From positions 116,032 to 180,031 of the forward strand of contig MEHQ01004074.1 in NCBI GenBank assembly GCA_008828725.1: a stretch of DNA of 64,000 bases, read 5' to 3'. The notes beneath the pieces were generated by a model. It was not told the DNA's origin. It ran no database searches and was given only the letters and a program-made list of their open reading frames with translations. Source of the DNA: Saccharina japonica (lineage: Eukaryota > Sar > Phaeophyceae > Laminariales > Laminariaceae). Below, in pieces: positions 44,033-54,030 of the stretch; position 1 is the stretch's first letter, and each line of letters opens with the position of its first letter. Position numbers and translations under genes: made by a program.

Positions 44033-44300
44033 ACAGATCACAATGTATCTATCTATCTACTGTGTAGAACATCTAAATGCTAACAACTTGCCGCTATGAG
44101 ATGCTGAAAAAGGATCTGTGTGGTACACAGATCCTACCCAGGAAACATGTATGTGCTACGAGTAGATCCATGCAGATTTTACGGCTCCCACCCGGAAGCA
44201 TGAGCTATAATAGATCACACATTATCAGGAGTATATCTGCCCTGGAAGGTCCACTGCTTATAGATCATGAAGTGGAAATATTGCAGGCGGCCGTGGAAAA
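44033..44300 (+). repeat. GATC-rich repeat
   Basis: CTAACAGATCACAATGTATC, core ACAGATCCTACCCAGGAAAC, GGCTCCCACCCGGAAGCATGA, ATCTGCCCTGGAAGGTCCAC. The arms are reduced. Confidence 0.7.
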
Positions 44301-44394
44301 ATTGGCATTCGCTTCGCTCTCAACAATACGGGGTAGATATTGGTATGATTGCAGCAGTATTATAGCTTAAGAGCTGGCAGTCTGCACGACTTAA

Positions 44395-44715
44395 GTCACT
44401 AACTACTGGTTATTAGTCGGACTAATAGTTACTAATACAGTAGTCGTTTCCCGGGGGTACCGACTATCCGACTTGCTGGGTTTCCACACTTATTGAAGCA
44501 ATGGCTGAATGGGGGATTTTTGTTTCTTGTTTTTGGGCGGGGTCCCCTCGGCCGGGGAGGGCCAATTTGGCTCGGTTCGCCCACCTGATTTAAGTCGGCA
44601 AGTCGGCTGGCCATCAGCTGGCTTCGCTAGCCGACTTGCCGACTTGAGTCAGATAGTTTGATAATGGCACCTACCGACTAGTTACTAGTCGTGAAATCCC
44701 TGCCGGCTTTCAGCT
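44395..44715. repeat. AGTCGG-rich palindromic stretch (element G-like)
   Basis: TAGTCGGACTAATAGTTACT, AGTCGGCAAGTCGGCTGGCC, GCTAGCCGACTTGCCGACTT and CCGACTAGTTACTAGTCG form nested inverted motifs around a C/G-rich centre. Confidence 0.5.
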
Positions 44716-44764
44716 CTAACTATAGCATTTTGCCGTTTGGTCCGCCTAAAGTGCGCAGTATTAT

Positions 44765-44882
44765 CACGTGGGACCATAGTAAATAGGGATCTACGGTAAC
44801 ACAAAACCTACATATTTACCTCTTTTTCTGTAACAATATTTGGTCCTATTTACTAGTATTTACTACGGCCCCCCGTAATAGT
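44765..44882. mobile_element. GTAAATAGGACC MITE
   Basis: ACGTGGGACCATAGTAAATAG left, GGTCCTATTTACTAGTATTTACTACGGCCCCCCGTAATAG right, interior ACAATATTTGG. About 115 bp. Confidence 0.85.
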
Positions 44883-44982
44883 CTAAGCTGTGCGTAGTCG
44901 GCTGATGCCGATGGGTGGTCAGGTTTCCGTCGTGGTACCGCACCGACTCATACATAGCCCTGCCACTAGGGCTGCGGGTGGG

Positions 44983-45368
44983 CTGACCCACGCGGTGCCG
45001 ATACCAGCCGTTGGGGTGTTGTGCACAGTCCCTTGGCGAACCGCCTGCAGTCCTCGAGTTCGCCCGCTAGTTTCTTTTTGGTCCCCTTTTTTGCCTGCAG
45101 ATGCCGTGGTTTTGGTGTCATGTCACCGATGTTCAGCACGACCAAGCCGAGGAAGGTTTCCATCTTTTTCCAGGCGGGAACTGGAAAAAGCTGGAAACCT
45201 TTCTCGACTCAGTTATGCTGAACACCGCTGACAACGACACCCAAAGCACGGCGTCTGCAGGCAAAAAGGCGAGCAAAAAGAAACCAGCGGGCAAACCCGC
45301 GGACTGCAGGCGGTTCGCCAAGGGACTGTGCACAAACCCTCAACCGCCGGTATCGCCACCGCGTGGGC
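44983..45368. repeat. Palindrome with ~190 bp arms carrying the same coding sequence
   Basis: The centre is near 45175 (GGTTTCCATCTTTTTCCAG / CTGGAAAAAGCTGGAAACC around a 6 bp loop). Each arm, read outward (minus for the left, plus for the right), encodes the same peptide: ETFL, a Lys-rich linker, then DCRRFAKGLCT and VS(A/P)PRG. The arms differ at many bases and amino acids in the linker but both stay open and agree at CRRFAKGLCT. CRRFAKGxC resembles the start of a CCCH zinc finger, but the remaining Cys/His are not in place. It could be an inverted gene-fragment duplication or fold-back element. Confidence 0.7.
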
Positions 45369-45477
45369 ACCAACGCCGACAGCTGTTAGTTGGTAATAGT
45401 TGGCAATAGTTGGCTAGGTATTACTGTTAGCTGCGTGAGTAATGCGCGGAGTTCTGCGTCTTTATTCATGCAGAGTA

Positions 45478-45652
45478 ATGGTCCCTCTATGGTGCCGGTT
45501 GAGCGGCGCCGGTTGCCCGCTTTATGTAGTGCGTGTGGAATCGCTTGGCACAGATGGGATTAACCAGTGTGACAGCGTGCGGGGTAGTACCGTTTGCCGC
45601 TTACAGTGCCGGTGTGGTTGGTCGGTGTATACCGGCACTATGGAGGGACCAC
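45478..45652. mobile_element. Small TIR element (GGTCCCTCTATGGTGCCGG)
   Basis: Left GGTCCCTCTATGGTGCCGG, right CCGGCACTATGGAGGGACC. The interior has GGATTAACCAGTGTGACAGC. A diverged, rearranged relative is at 61405-61580 (AGTCCCTCTGTAGTGCCGG). Confidence 0.65.
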
Positions 45653-45954
45653 TACTGTATCTGACTGGCGAGCACTTGTTGACAAAACTACAAAAAAGAA
45701 AAGTCGGTAATAGTTGGCATTGTTTGCCACCCGACTAATAGTAGTGCCTAGTCGGCGACTAATAGTTAATACTCAACTCGCAGCCCTAGCTGTAATCCTA
45801 TGTACCACACGCAATGGATCAAATTTCGCTTGGTATTGTTGGACACGAGGGAATCTTATTGGTGTTGTTACTCTTGTTTTAACATTAACTCGTTGCCACG
45901 ATCTATGAATAGTCCGTGGACAGAAGGAAAAAAAAAAAATCGCATATATACGTA

Positions 45955-46395
45955 CTACGGTAGTACCAGGTCCCAGTATATACTGGTATATGGTATATAC
46001 CAGGAATAGTCCGTGGAAGAAAAAAGCAGTTCGCATACGTACTGATACCAGGTCCCAGTATATACTGGTATTACGTACCAGGTACCGGCATATACTGGTG
46101 CCAGGAATAGTCCGTGGAAGAAAAAGCAGTTAATATACTGGTACCAGGTTCCAGTATATACTGGTACCAGGTACCAGTATGTACTGGTACCAGGTACCAA
46201 CATATACTGGTATTAACACGAGGTACCAGCACATGCTGGTACCGGTACCAGCCAGGTACCGGGGCGGTGCAGCAATATTACTCTACCTACTGGTACCAGG
46301 TACCAGCAGATACTGGTACCAGGCACCAGCGGATACTGGTTCCTGGCACCAGCATACCAGGTGTGCTGGGACCAGGTACCAGTCAGATACCGGGC
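45955..46395 (+). repeat. GGTACCAG palindromic minisatellite
   Basis: Iterated ACTGGTACCAGGTACCAGTA and CCAGTATATACTGGTA, with GGAATAGTCCGTGGAAGAAA recurring at about 46004, 46106 and (variant) 45909. Nearly all motifs are self-complementary. 46396-46600 shows nothing. Confidence 0.9.
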
Positions 46396-46611
46396 CGGTG
46401 CAGAATTGCTCTACCCAACACAGGCAGTGTTCGTGCGATCGTGTTATTTAAGTGGTAAAGGTACGACAATTCCACTGTTTCGTGTCTTGTTTTTGTTTTT
46501 GTTTCATGATCTCGTTGAACTCGCTCTATGATACTCTCCGCTTTGTGGGATATATGTCAGACTGCTGTGTCCCATTACCTCTGAATAGAGAATAACAATC
46601 TAAGAATGTGT

Positions 46612-46735
46612 TGCCCCCCCCCCACCCCCTCCTGCCTCCTCCCCTCCCCCACCCCCTTTCCTGCCCCCCCCCCCCCACCCCACCCCCTCCCTCCCCACAA
46701 CCATACCTGCCCATCCTTATTTTTCCTGCCCCCCA
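46612..46735 (+). repeat. C-rich polypyrimidine tract
   Basis: CCCCCACCCC and CCTCCC iterations of ~90 bp. Apparent ORFs are low complexity. Confidence 0.85.
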
Positions 46736-46879
46736 AAACATCTCCTTCTACCGCTTTTGACATACCTCGAGAAAGGTTGACTTTAGACGTTAGAGGAGAA
46801 GCAAGGCAGGGCTATAGAAACACATAAGACAAGGCCCATACAAGGCAAAGAGCAAGGCGTTACTAGGTCGGGGTCGGGG

Positions 46880-47126
46880 GACTAGACGCGGCTTTCGAAC
46901 AGGGAAAAGAGGCAGGAAAACAGGGACCGGCATTTTTTCGGGAAGAGACGCAGGGAGAGAGGGAGGAACGGAGTCAACAGAGAAGGAACGAGGGAGCGAA
47001 GGGCGGAGAGAAATAACGAGAGAGGACGGGGGAGGGAAAGGGAGCGGGGGAACTAGGAGACGGGGGAGGCAGAGAAGAAGAGGAGGCGGGGAGGGAAGGA
47101 AGGAGGGAGAGAGTCAGGGAGGACCA
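46880..47126 (+). promoter_or_regulatory. Purine-rich tract, likely 5' UTR/promoter-proximal of the next exon
   Basis: G/A-rich (GGGAGG, GAAGGAAGGAGGGAGAGAG) sequence runs without break into the ACCACCATGA start at 47129. The role is inferred from position; no TATA motif is evident. Confidence 0.35.
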
Positions 47127-47128
47127 CC

Positions 47129-47258
47129 ATGAACAGAAAGCCGACGGAGAGGATCCTGGCCGATCTGCAGGCGGCGGCGATAGCGTCGCCGGAGCCGGGT
47201 CAACGAATCGCACCCACGGGGGTAGTCGTCACGGACGCGAACGGCTTAAGCCTGGGAG
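47129..47258 (+). CDS. LAMTOR5 (HBXIP)-like protein, first exon
   Basis: ATG at 47129 in ACCACCATGA; 43 codons and one base to GGGAG|GTGAGA. It reads MNRKPTERILADLQ..., then GVVVTDANGLSLG. LAMTOR5 is the small roadblock-fold subunit of Ragulator, which anchors Rag GTPases and mTORC1 signalling at lysosomes; its N-terminus has an amphipathic helix (LEDTM...) followed by GVLCTDSQGLNLG. The GV-x2-TD-x2-GL-x-LG pattern and the helix-to-motif order match. The insert (ASPEPGQRIAP) is longer than in animals. The remaining ~50 residues must be in later exons, which I could not find in the next 10 kb. An alternative is another roadblock/longin-type small protein. Confidence 0.55.
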
Positions 47259-47284
47259 GTGAGAAAAAGCGTAAGGTGCAGACA

Positions 47285-47748
47285 CTGCACACCTCGGATA
47301 GACCATGATCTATTTAGTAGATCATCTACTGATAGATCATGATCTAGATCATCCACAGATATATCATGTTCTAGATCATCCACAGATATATCATGTTCTA
47401 GATCATCCACAGATATATCATGATCTACAGTAGATAATCTACAGATGTATTATGATCTAGATCATCCACAGATATATCATGATCTAGATAGTCTACAGAT
47501 AGATCATGATCTATTATAGATCATCTACAGATAGACCATGATCTAGATAATCTGCAGATAGATCATGATCTACTGTAGATCATCTACAGATCGATCATGA
47601 TCTAGATCATCTAGTTCCTCACCTGCCGTTGTGAGAGATTGTGCATGATCTGCGTAGGACAGATCCATCCCGCGAAACATGCGCTATGTAGACCATGTAG
47701 ATTGTACGGCTCCCACCCCGCAACATGCGCTAGATCATACAATTCAGG
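47285..47748 (+). repeat. GATC-rich repeat in the presumed LAMTOR5 intron
   Basis: CACACCTCGGATAGACCATG start, then a long series of TGATCTAGATCATCCACAGA / ATATATCATGATCTAGATAG units (47300-47615), then the core (CCTGCCGTTGTGAGAGATTG, GATCCATCCCGCGAAACATG) to TAGATCATACAATTCAGG. It is bordered by copies of GCCTGGGAGGTGAG at 47250-47263 and 47749-47762. Confidence 0.85.
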
Positions 47749-47799
47749 GCCTGGGAGGTGAGCAAGCGTCCATGATTATTTCAAGGGTGTGCTTAGTCG

Positions 47800-47970
47800 G
47801 GTATGCACTGTGGATCTACCCGGGTATTCTACCCGGGTATATCCGGGTATGGCAGTTTGGTATATACTCTGGATGTACCCGGGTATCTACCCGGGTATGA
47901 CTTGTAGGGTATATAATCGGATAGGTCCCCGGGTAGATGGACACCCGGCGGGTACATCCAGAGTGTATGT
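47800..47970. repeat. TACCCGGGTA palindromic repeat
   Basis: TACCCGGGTATTCTACCCGG and related units. CTCTGGATGTACCCGGG and CCCGGCGGGTACATCCAGAG form a ~20 bp inverted repeat at 47870-47965. Confidence 0.85.
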
Positions 47971-48049
47971 AGGGTGTTGATCAAAGATGCTGTCACCCTG
48001 GCCGGCACTCGTATAATCACCGGTTAGACTCTCATATCAAAATAAAAGG

Positions 48050-48132
48050 TACCAATCTGACCCTAAATATAAGGTCCGTTTGTATATTAACATGGTATAC
48101 AAATGGTCCTTATATTTTGGGTCAGAGTGGTA
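48050..48132. mobile_element. 83 bp hairpin MITE (repeat E)
   Basis: TACCAATCTGACCCTAAATA ... TATTTTGGGTCAGAGTGGTA: nearly perfect ~38 bp inverted arms (AAGGTCCGTTTGTATA / TATACAAATGGTCCTT) around ~7 bp. Related single arms are at 10355-10440 and 48280-48360. Confidence 0.85.
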
Positions 48133-48155
48133 TAGTATTACGGGGAACCATAGTA

Positions 48156-48256
48156 AATATCATACCAAATATTGTGTCTAAAAACAGATAAATATATGTG
48201 GTAGGTTTTTGTATGTGCCGTAGGTCCTGTTTTACTATGGTCCCCCGCGTACTAGT
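48156..48256. mobile_element. GTAAATAGGACC MITE
   Basis: TTACGGGGAACCATAGTAAATATC left, GTAGGTCCTGTTTTACTATGGTCCCCCG right; immediately after the repeat E hairpin. Confidence 0.85.
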
Positions 48257-48360
48257 GCTGTATTGTGATACCACTTTGGCCGGGAATATAGTAACCGTTT
48301 GGACTCTGATGTGAACATAAAACGTGTCTTATATTCGCGGACAGTGTGGTACGCACGTAG

Positions 48361-49190
48361 GAGACCGTCATTGTTGGACAGGTGCGTGCATCAAGGCCTC
48401 TGTTGGCCTCAATATACTAATATATATACAAAAGTGTTTTGACCTCAATATACTACTTTTTGTATTCGTAGGTCGTACTAATAGTGTTAGTACAAGGAGG
48501 CGATCAGTGAAGGGGTTAATTCACGGTTTCCTGTAGACGATGGCGTGTTTGGGTGTTGGTTGGGTGTTGCGTGCGTTCTGACCGGCTGCGGCGCCTTGTG
48601 GAGCGAGCGTTCTGACAGGAAAAAAAATGTGCGGAAAATTCTGTGGAGATTTTTTGCTGCGGAACGTTCTTCGAAACATTCTACGTAACGATTCATGCGA
48701 ACTTTTTTTCTCTTTCGAAGAGCGTCTACCTTAGGTGGGCGCACACAACGCAAATGGTGGCTTTCCATATATGGAGGCATCATCCGCTCAGGCGTTCGCA
48801 CCCCCTCTCGCCCCCGTTGTCGACAAAATCACCATGGAAACCCGCTGGAGGCGCAGTGGGTGTGTTTTTTTGCGCGTTTTACGGAAGGGGCTGCTGCATT
48901 CTCATTCTGTTTTTGAGCTCCGTGGTGTGTGTATATTACTTGGTGCTACTGGTGCGTGGTAGTAAACTTACAGCAGCTGGTGGATCATAAGCGGAACGTA
49001 GAGTCCGGTGCAATGCCGTTGACAGGAAATCGCTGTTCTTTTTTGTTGGTGTTGTTACTCCTGTTCTTCGCTTCAACTCAACGCCAGTGTCCAATTATAG
49101 TCGGCGGTGAACGCCACTGATGAGTCTCTTGCGTAGAATTATAGTCCGTACATGTTCGGAAAAATCAAAAGGCAGGCTCTCCATATTCTT
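48361..49190. other. No assigned feature
   Basis: Several frames of 60-115 codons on both strands. The minus-strand frame near 48600-48740 (VDALRKRKKVRMNRYVECFE) and the plus-strand frame at 48735-48840 (NGGFPYMEASSAQAFAPPLA) look protein-like but conflict with each other. Neither continues the LAMTOR5 pattern. Confidence 0.3.
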
Positions 49191-49192
49191 GG

Positions 49193-49480
49193 GGAGGGAG
49201 GGAGGGAGGGAGGGAGGGAGGGAGGGGGTCCCGGCCATCTGTGATGATATGCATGAACATAGTCGTATGGCCATGGACCCTCGCATCCCTACAATGCCGG
49301 GACGGAGAGCAGCGTCGGGTTGTCCCTGACTGCGTACGGCAGGCGGGCATTGCTTGCACCAAACGCGAAGCGCCCGTGAGGTTATTGGGCGAGCCGCATG
49401 AGCATTGAAGGGTGTGAGAGCTGCATGCTATATATTGCAACGAAGAACGGCTTGTGAGATGGAGTTTCTTGCATATATTA
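49193..49480 (-). repeat. (GGGA)n and R560 3' end (reverse)
   Basis: GGGAGGGAGGGA at 49193-49228, then GATGATATGCATGAACATAG, CCTCGCATCCCTACAATGCC, CTTGCACCAAACGCGAAGCG and GAGCTGCATG. A degraded R560 end. Confidence 0.75.
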
Positions 49481-49641
49481 TATATGGTGACAGCTTCGCG
49501 GGATATATCAAGGAGGAACAAAGAAAGAGAAGGTGGGGTCCCCGGCGAGGTGACCTCGAAGTGAACGAGAAGAGTGAGCGACCAAATGCCAACCATGCTT
49601 CTTCCTTCTTCGTAGGACGGTTTTTCTTTCGTTTTTGTTGT

Positions 49642-49738
49642 TAACCCCTTATCATAGTGAGAACTGATCCCACGAACTTGGGGACAAACTACTTGGAATT
49701 TGTGTGGGACATTTTTTTCAGTTCTGAATGGGTTAGCC
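49642..49738. repeat. TTAACCC mini-repeat
   Basis: TTAACCCCTTATCATAGTGA, GGGGACAAACTACTTGGAAT, TTCAGTTCTGAATGGGTTAG. Closest to the 6766 copy. Confidence 0.7.
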
Positions 49739-49984
49739 CCCATGTTATTACGGAGTAGTTACCTGCGTACCAGGTACCATACATACTGCTTGCGAAATTT
49801 AGTACTATGAAATAGTACTGGTATATATGAACTACTCGTACTGGCATGTATGGTGCGTATGTACGGCGGTCGAATTAACATTTTTTGGGTTTATCGTTTC
49901 AACGAAATACGGAACACGCGCGCCGAACATGGTCATCATCATCATCAGCATCATCATCATCCTCCGTGGACATGTTTGGTAGGG

Positions 49985-50660
49985 TTGGATATCGTTTCCG
50001 ATATATCGAAGCATGAAATATCGAACAATCGATATATCGAAATATAAAATATCGAAGTTTCGATATACCCACACCTTGGACAGATCATACAGATCGCACA
50101 GATCATTTATACTTGATCTAGATATTTCAAGGTAGATCTGTTCCTGATATGTATGATCTGTATGATCTGTATGATCTGTATGATCTGTATGATCTGTATG
50201 ATCTAGCTCCTGTTGTCGGGTGGGACCCATATAATCTACACTACCAGGTACATGATCTAGGATCTAGAACATGTTTCTTGACTTGGAGCTGTACTTTGCA
50301 GATCCTGAATCACCTCTCACAACGGCGAGTGAAGAACTAGATGATCTAGATCATGATACATACGAAGTATGTAGATGATATGTATGATCTGTGGATGATT
50401 TGTCCAAGGTGTGGATATATCGGAGTATCGAACGTGTTTTGCCCTCCACCCCTCGACATCCCGTTTTTTTTTAATGCAGACACATACATACGTACATACG
50501 TACATACTAAGCGAGCGCTTCCATGCACTCGTATCAATGTCGAATATCGAAATCCAATGTATCGATTTTCTTGTTTGTTTTGTCGGTATCGCATCGAACT
50601 CGATTCCGATATCGATACCCAACACATATGACTTCGGTCCGCTCCAGAGCCCCGTTTGAA
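49985..50660. repeat. ATATCGA-rich tract split by a GATC-rich repeat
   Basis: CGATATATCGAAATATAAAA, ATATCGAAGTTTCGATATA (49985-50067) and, beyond the insert, ATATATCGGAGTATCGAACG to CCGATATCGATACCC (50415-50625). Similar tracts are at 57298-57390 and 58078-58165. Confidence 0.65.
50069..50414. repeat. GATC-rich repeat with clear inverted ends
   Basis: CCACACCTTGGACAGATCAT start and, inverted, the ATGATTTGTCCAAGGTGTGG end; (ATGATCTGT)n at 50150-50205; core in reverse (ACATGTTTCTTGACTTGGAG, CCTCTCACAACGGCGAG). Flanks are ATATA(C) and ATATA(T), a possible short target duplication. Confidence 0.8.
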
Positions 50661-51002
50661 TATCGACGGCACCATGAAGCCGTTAGGGAGAGGGGCTGAG
50701 TTTTCTGTGTCCCCTATATACATATATACGTAGGCGTGTCTCGGCTGCAAAGAACCGGGCGCGGACACAGACATTCGGGGCGTTTTTCACACCCTTTTAT
50801 TTTCGAAACACGAAAATGTATTGCAAAAGAAGGTGAACCGTAAAGCGTATGTACGTACAGTAGTACCACAGCAGCATCCTACACCAGTAGGTTTTGACAC
50901 CTCGGTGCCAGTATCCTGTACGTATAATACCAGTATACTGGTATCACGTATGTATGTACCAGTATCCTGCACCGGTTATACTGGTATACCGCAATGTACA
51001 AC

Positions 51003-51156
51003 TTTCACGGGGGACCATCGTAACTACTGTAGGGGACCTAATGTACAGACAAAAACCTATACATTTCCCTATTTTGACTATTAATAACAATATTTGGTTC
51101 TACATACCGGTATATATTTACTATTTTGCTATAATAGGGTTCTCCGTAATAAGTTC
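51003..51156. mobile_element. Long GTAAATAGGACC MITE variant
   Basis: ACGGGGGACCATCGTAACTACTG left, ATTTACTATTTTGCTATAATAGGGTTCTCCGTAATAA right, interior AATAACAATATTTGGTTC. The central part is expanded. Confidence 0.7.
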
Positions 51157-51159
51157 GCG

Positions 51160-51775
51160 GACCTTTTTTTTTTTCTCTTTATTTTGTTCTCGCACAATAC
51201 CGTTGCTCGCCGCCCGTTCTTTTAGCGGAAACAATGAACAAAAAAAAAGTGCGCATGCGTGCGTGCGTGCGTACGTCAGCAAGGAAGCGCGTTTTGGACC
51301 AAAAAAACGGGTTGGCCCGCGCTCTTTTTCTGCGTTACTGGCTTTTCGGTGTTTTTTTTTGTTTGGTACTCTTTTTTTGTTCTCTTTTGTGTGTTATTTT
51401 CCTTCTTTCACTGTTTTTCCGCACGCGCTATTTTTGGTTTGCGTATATACGTTAGAGTACGAGTATATACCTGGTATTTTCGGAGTTTTGTGTGTTGTTT
51501 GTTTGATACCATTATGACCGAAAACATGAACTTCTTTTTTTAACTTTTCAGTTCATCTCAGAGTTCAAAAGTAGGTTATTTTCGGCCAGAGGGGTATTCT
51601 ATACCAGTTATGATGATAAAATTGTTTGACCCTTTTTAAGTTCCTCACCTGTGGTTTCTTCTTTCGTTCTCCTCGGCTCATTGTTATTGTTTTGTCTATT
51701 GATAAGTCTGCTGTATGTATATATATGTATGCTCCAGTTTTTGGTCCAAGTTACTTGGAATTAGACTAAGATGTG
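51160..51775. other. No assigned feature
   Basis: T-rich anonymous sequence. A fragment of the TTAACCC mini-repeat (AAGTTACTTGGAATTAGACT) lies at 51745-51768. Confidence 0.35.
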
Positions 51776-51782
51776 CGTTTCT

Positions 51783-52162
51783 GTACAGGCAGTGTATCAC
51801 ACGGGTGATAAGATAACACGCGGGTGACAAGATAACACACGGGTGACAGGATAACACACGGGTGATAAGATAACACACCCGGTGATAAGGTACCATACCG
51901 GGTGATAAAGTAACTCACGGGTGATAAGATATCAAACGGGTGATAATATAACACACGGATAACACACGGGTGATAATATAACTCACCCCGGTGATAGATA
52001 ACACATCCCGGTGATGAGATAACGCACGGGTGATGAGATAACACACGGGTGATAAGATAACACACCCGGTGATAAGATAACACACCGGGTGATAAGATAG
52101 CACACGAGTGATGAGATAACACACGGTCGGGTGATAAGATAGCACCCGGGTGATACTATTAG
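51783..52162 (+). repeat. ~19-20 bp minisatellite, about 19 copies
   Basis: Unit ACACACGGGTGATAAGATA with ACCCGGTGATAAG, GATGAGATA and GATAATATA variants. Apparent ORFs on the minus strand are the translated repeat (Leu-Ser-Tyr-His-Pro-Cys-type). Confidence 0.95.
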
Positions 52163-52409
52163 TATACTAGTAGCAAGATAGCACCCCCTCCCCTCGAATG
52201 AATGAATGAATCTTCTCTTTACAATGGGGAAGGTGCTAAACACGCCGAGCTACGTACGTATGCGTCTATGGAAAGATCTCGCCCGAAGATGTTTGCCAAA
52301 CCTTCATTTTTCATTTTCGTTGTGCGTGTGCCACCCTTGCGTGGGAGCAACTCGGCTAGGAGGGTGTGTCGCCTCGCGTGTTCTGCTACACGGCAATAAA
52401 CGGGTTACA

Positions 52410-52600
52410 CACCTGGGGCAGATCATATAGATCATTGACAGAGCATTGACAGAGCATTGACAGATGATACAGATCATTGACAGATCATACAGATCATTGA
52501 CAGATCATTCCCATTTGGTGATCTAGATCCTTCAAGGCAGATGTATCCCTGATTTGTATGTATAATCTATAGCTCATGTTGCCGGTTGGGAGTCGTATAC
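52410..52600 (-). repeat. Partial GATC-rich repeat
   Basis: ACACCTGGGGCAGATCATAT then CAGATCATTGACAGAGCATTG iterations, CCATTTGGTGATCTAGATCC and AGCTCATGTTGCCGGTTGGG. The second half of the core is lost. Confidence 0.75.
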
Positions 52601-52779
52601 TCGCTTGGCCCAACAGGATGTGTCAGGCTTACTCGTAGTAGTCTTCTCTTCAACCGTCATTTCTCTTGAACTGGAAGCGGTATGTACGATGAAGCTTTTA
52701 GCGTGCTCGTACCAAGCCATTTGACCACTCTTGAATCGTCGTTCCTCTTAAATTGAGCTTTCTTAAATCACCCACCCCC

Positions 52780-53030
52780 CTCCTGTTTGCGATTCGCAAT
52801 GACTGCTTGGTTGGTGAAAACCCGACGCGCTCCGTCCCGGCATTATAGGGATGCGAGGGTCTATGGTATGGTTATACTACTACAGCCGTGCACGACATGA
52901 GTACACCCCCCCCACCCCCCCTGTAGCCCCAACTTAACTATACCCCTATAACCTATAACCCTACCCTGCCCCTCTGGTCTTATCCCCAACCCTATACGAA
53001 GTATAGCCCTACCGCTTACCCTACCTCAAT
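52780..53030 (+). repeat. R560 3' end followed by CCCTAACC-like tract
   Basis: GGTTGGTGAAAACCCGACGC, CCGGCATTATAGGGATGCGA, CATGAGTACACCCCCCC. Then CCCCAACTTAACTATACCCC and similar C-rich sequence, the complement of the 9410-10085 type. Confidence 0.8.
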
Positions 53031-53082
53031 GTTGGTGTTTTTATCGTCGGTTGTTTCTTGCCCATGCGCCTTCATGGCGTTG

Positions 53083-53087
53083 TTGTT

Positions 53088-53156
<69 letters not shown>

Positions 53157-53160
53157 GGCG
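53083..53160 (+). repeat. (GTT)n microsatellite
   Basis: About 23 uninterrupted GTT units after GTTGTTATTGTTG. Confidence 0.95.
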
Positions 53161-53860
53161 TTGGTGTTGTTGTTATTGTTGTTGCTATTATTGTTGCTGT
53201 CGTTCGTGTTGTCATTATTCCCATTGAGTGGTGTTAATATGCAACATTGTTGTCGTTATTGTCGTTGCTGTCATTATTTATTTGTCGTAAAACGGTGTTA
53301 ATGTCAAAAAATGTTGTCGTTATTGCCGTGGTTCGTTTTGTCATTACTGTCGTGAATTGGTGTTAACATTAAACGTTGTTGTCGTTTTTGTCGTTGCTGT
53401 CGTCATTATGTGTTTGTCGTAAAACGGTGTTAATGTCAAAAGTGTTGTCGTTATTGCCGTGGTTTGTTTGTCATTAGTGCTGTCGTGAAATGGTGTTAAC
53501 ATTAAACGTTGTTGTCGTTTTTGTCGTTGCTGTCGTCATTATTTATTTGTCGTAAAACGGTGTTAATACCAAAAGTGTCAACGTTATTGCCGTGGTTTGT
53601 TTGTCATTAGTGCTGTCGTGAAATGGTGTAAACATTAAACGTTGTTGTCGTTTTTGTCGTTGCTGTCGTTACTATTCATTTGCCGTAAAACGGTGTTAAT
53701 ATCAAAAAGTGTTGTCGTTATTGCCGTGGTTTGTTTTGTCAATACTGCCCGTGAAACTGTGTTGACATTATACATTGTTGTCCTTTTTGTTGTTGTCGTC
53801 GTCGTCATTATTTATTGACGTAAAACGGTGTTACTGTAGCTTCAAAAGTGTTGTCTATAA
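53161..53860 (+). repeat. ~133 bp tandem repeat, about 5 copies
   Basis: CGTAAAACGGTGTTAATGTC recurs near 53285, 53418, 53550, 53686 and 53818, alternating with GTGTTAACATTAAACGTTGT. GTCGTTNNTGTCGTTGCTGT-rich throughout, apparently grown from the adjacent GTT tract. Confidence 0.9.
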
Positions 53861-53937
53861 GGTCTAACTAAGCATGCAATGAAAAACGTCCAATCACTAG
53901 AATAGTGAAATTCCGACCATTTTGGGTTATAACCTTA

Positions 53938-54030
53938 TAGGACCGGAGTCCCGTTTTGGGTACAAAATACTTGGAATTAAAGTGGTTTGTCCCCAAAAAC
54001 GGGACTGCAGTCCTAAAAGGGTTAAGGAGC
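53938..54030. mobile_element. TTAACCC-type hairpin MITE
   Basis: TAGGACCGGAGTCCCGTTTTG and AAACGGGACTGCAGTCCTA are inverted arms of ~30 bp with internal GGGTACAAA / TTTGTCCCC, ending AAGGGTTAAG. Confidence 0.8.

Noticed and set aside
46606..46827. Pro-rich ORF
   Set aside because: Translation of a C-rich low-complexity tract.
51766..52243. Minus-strand ORFs rich in LSYHPCVI-type repeats
   Set aside because: Translations of the ~19 bp minisatellite.
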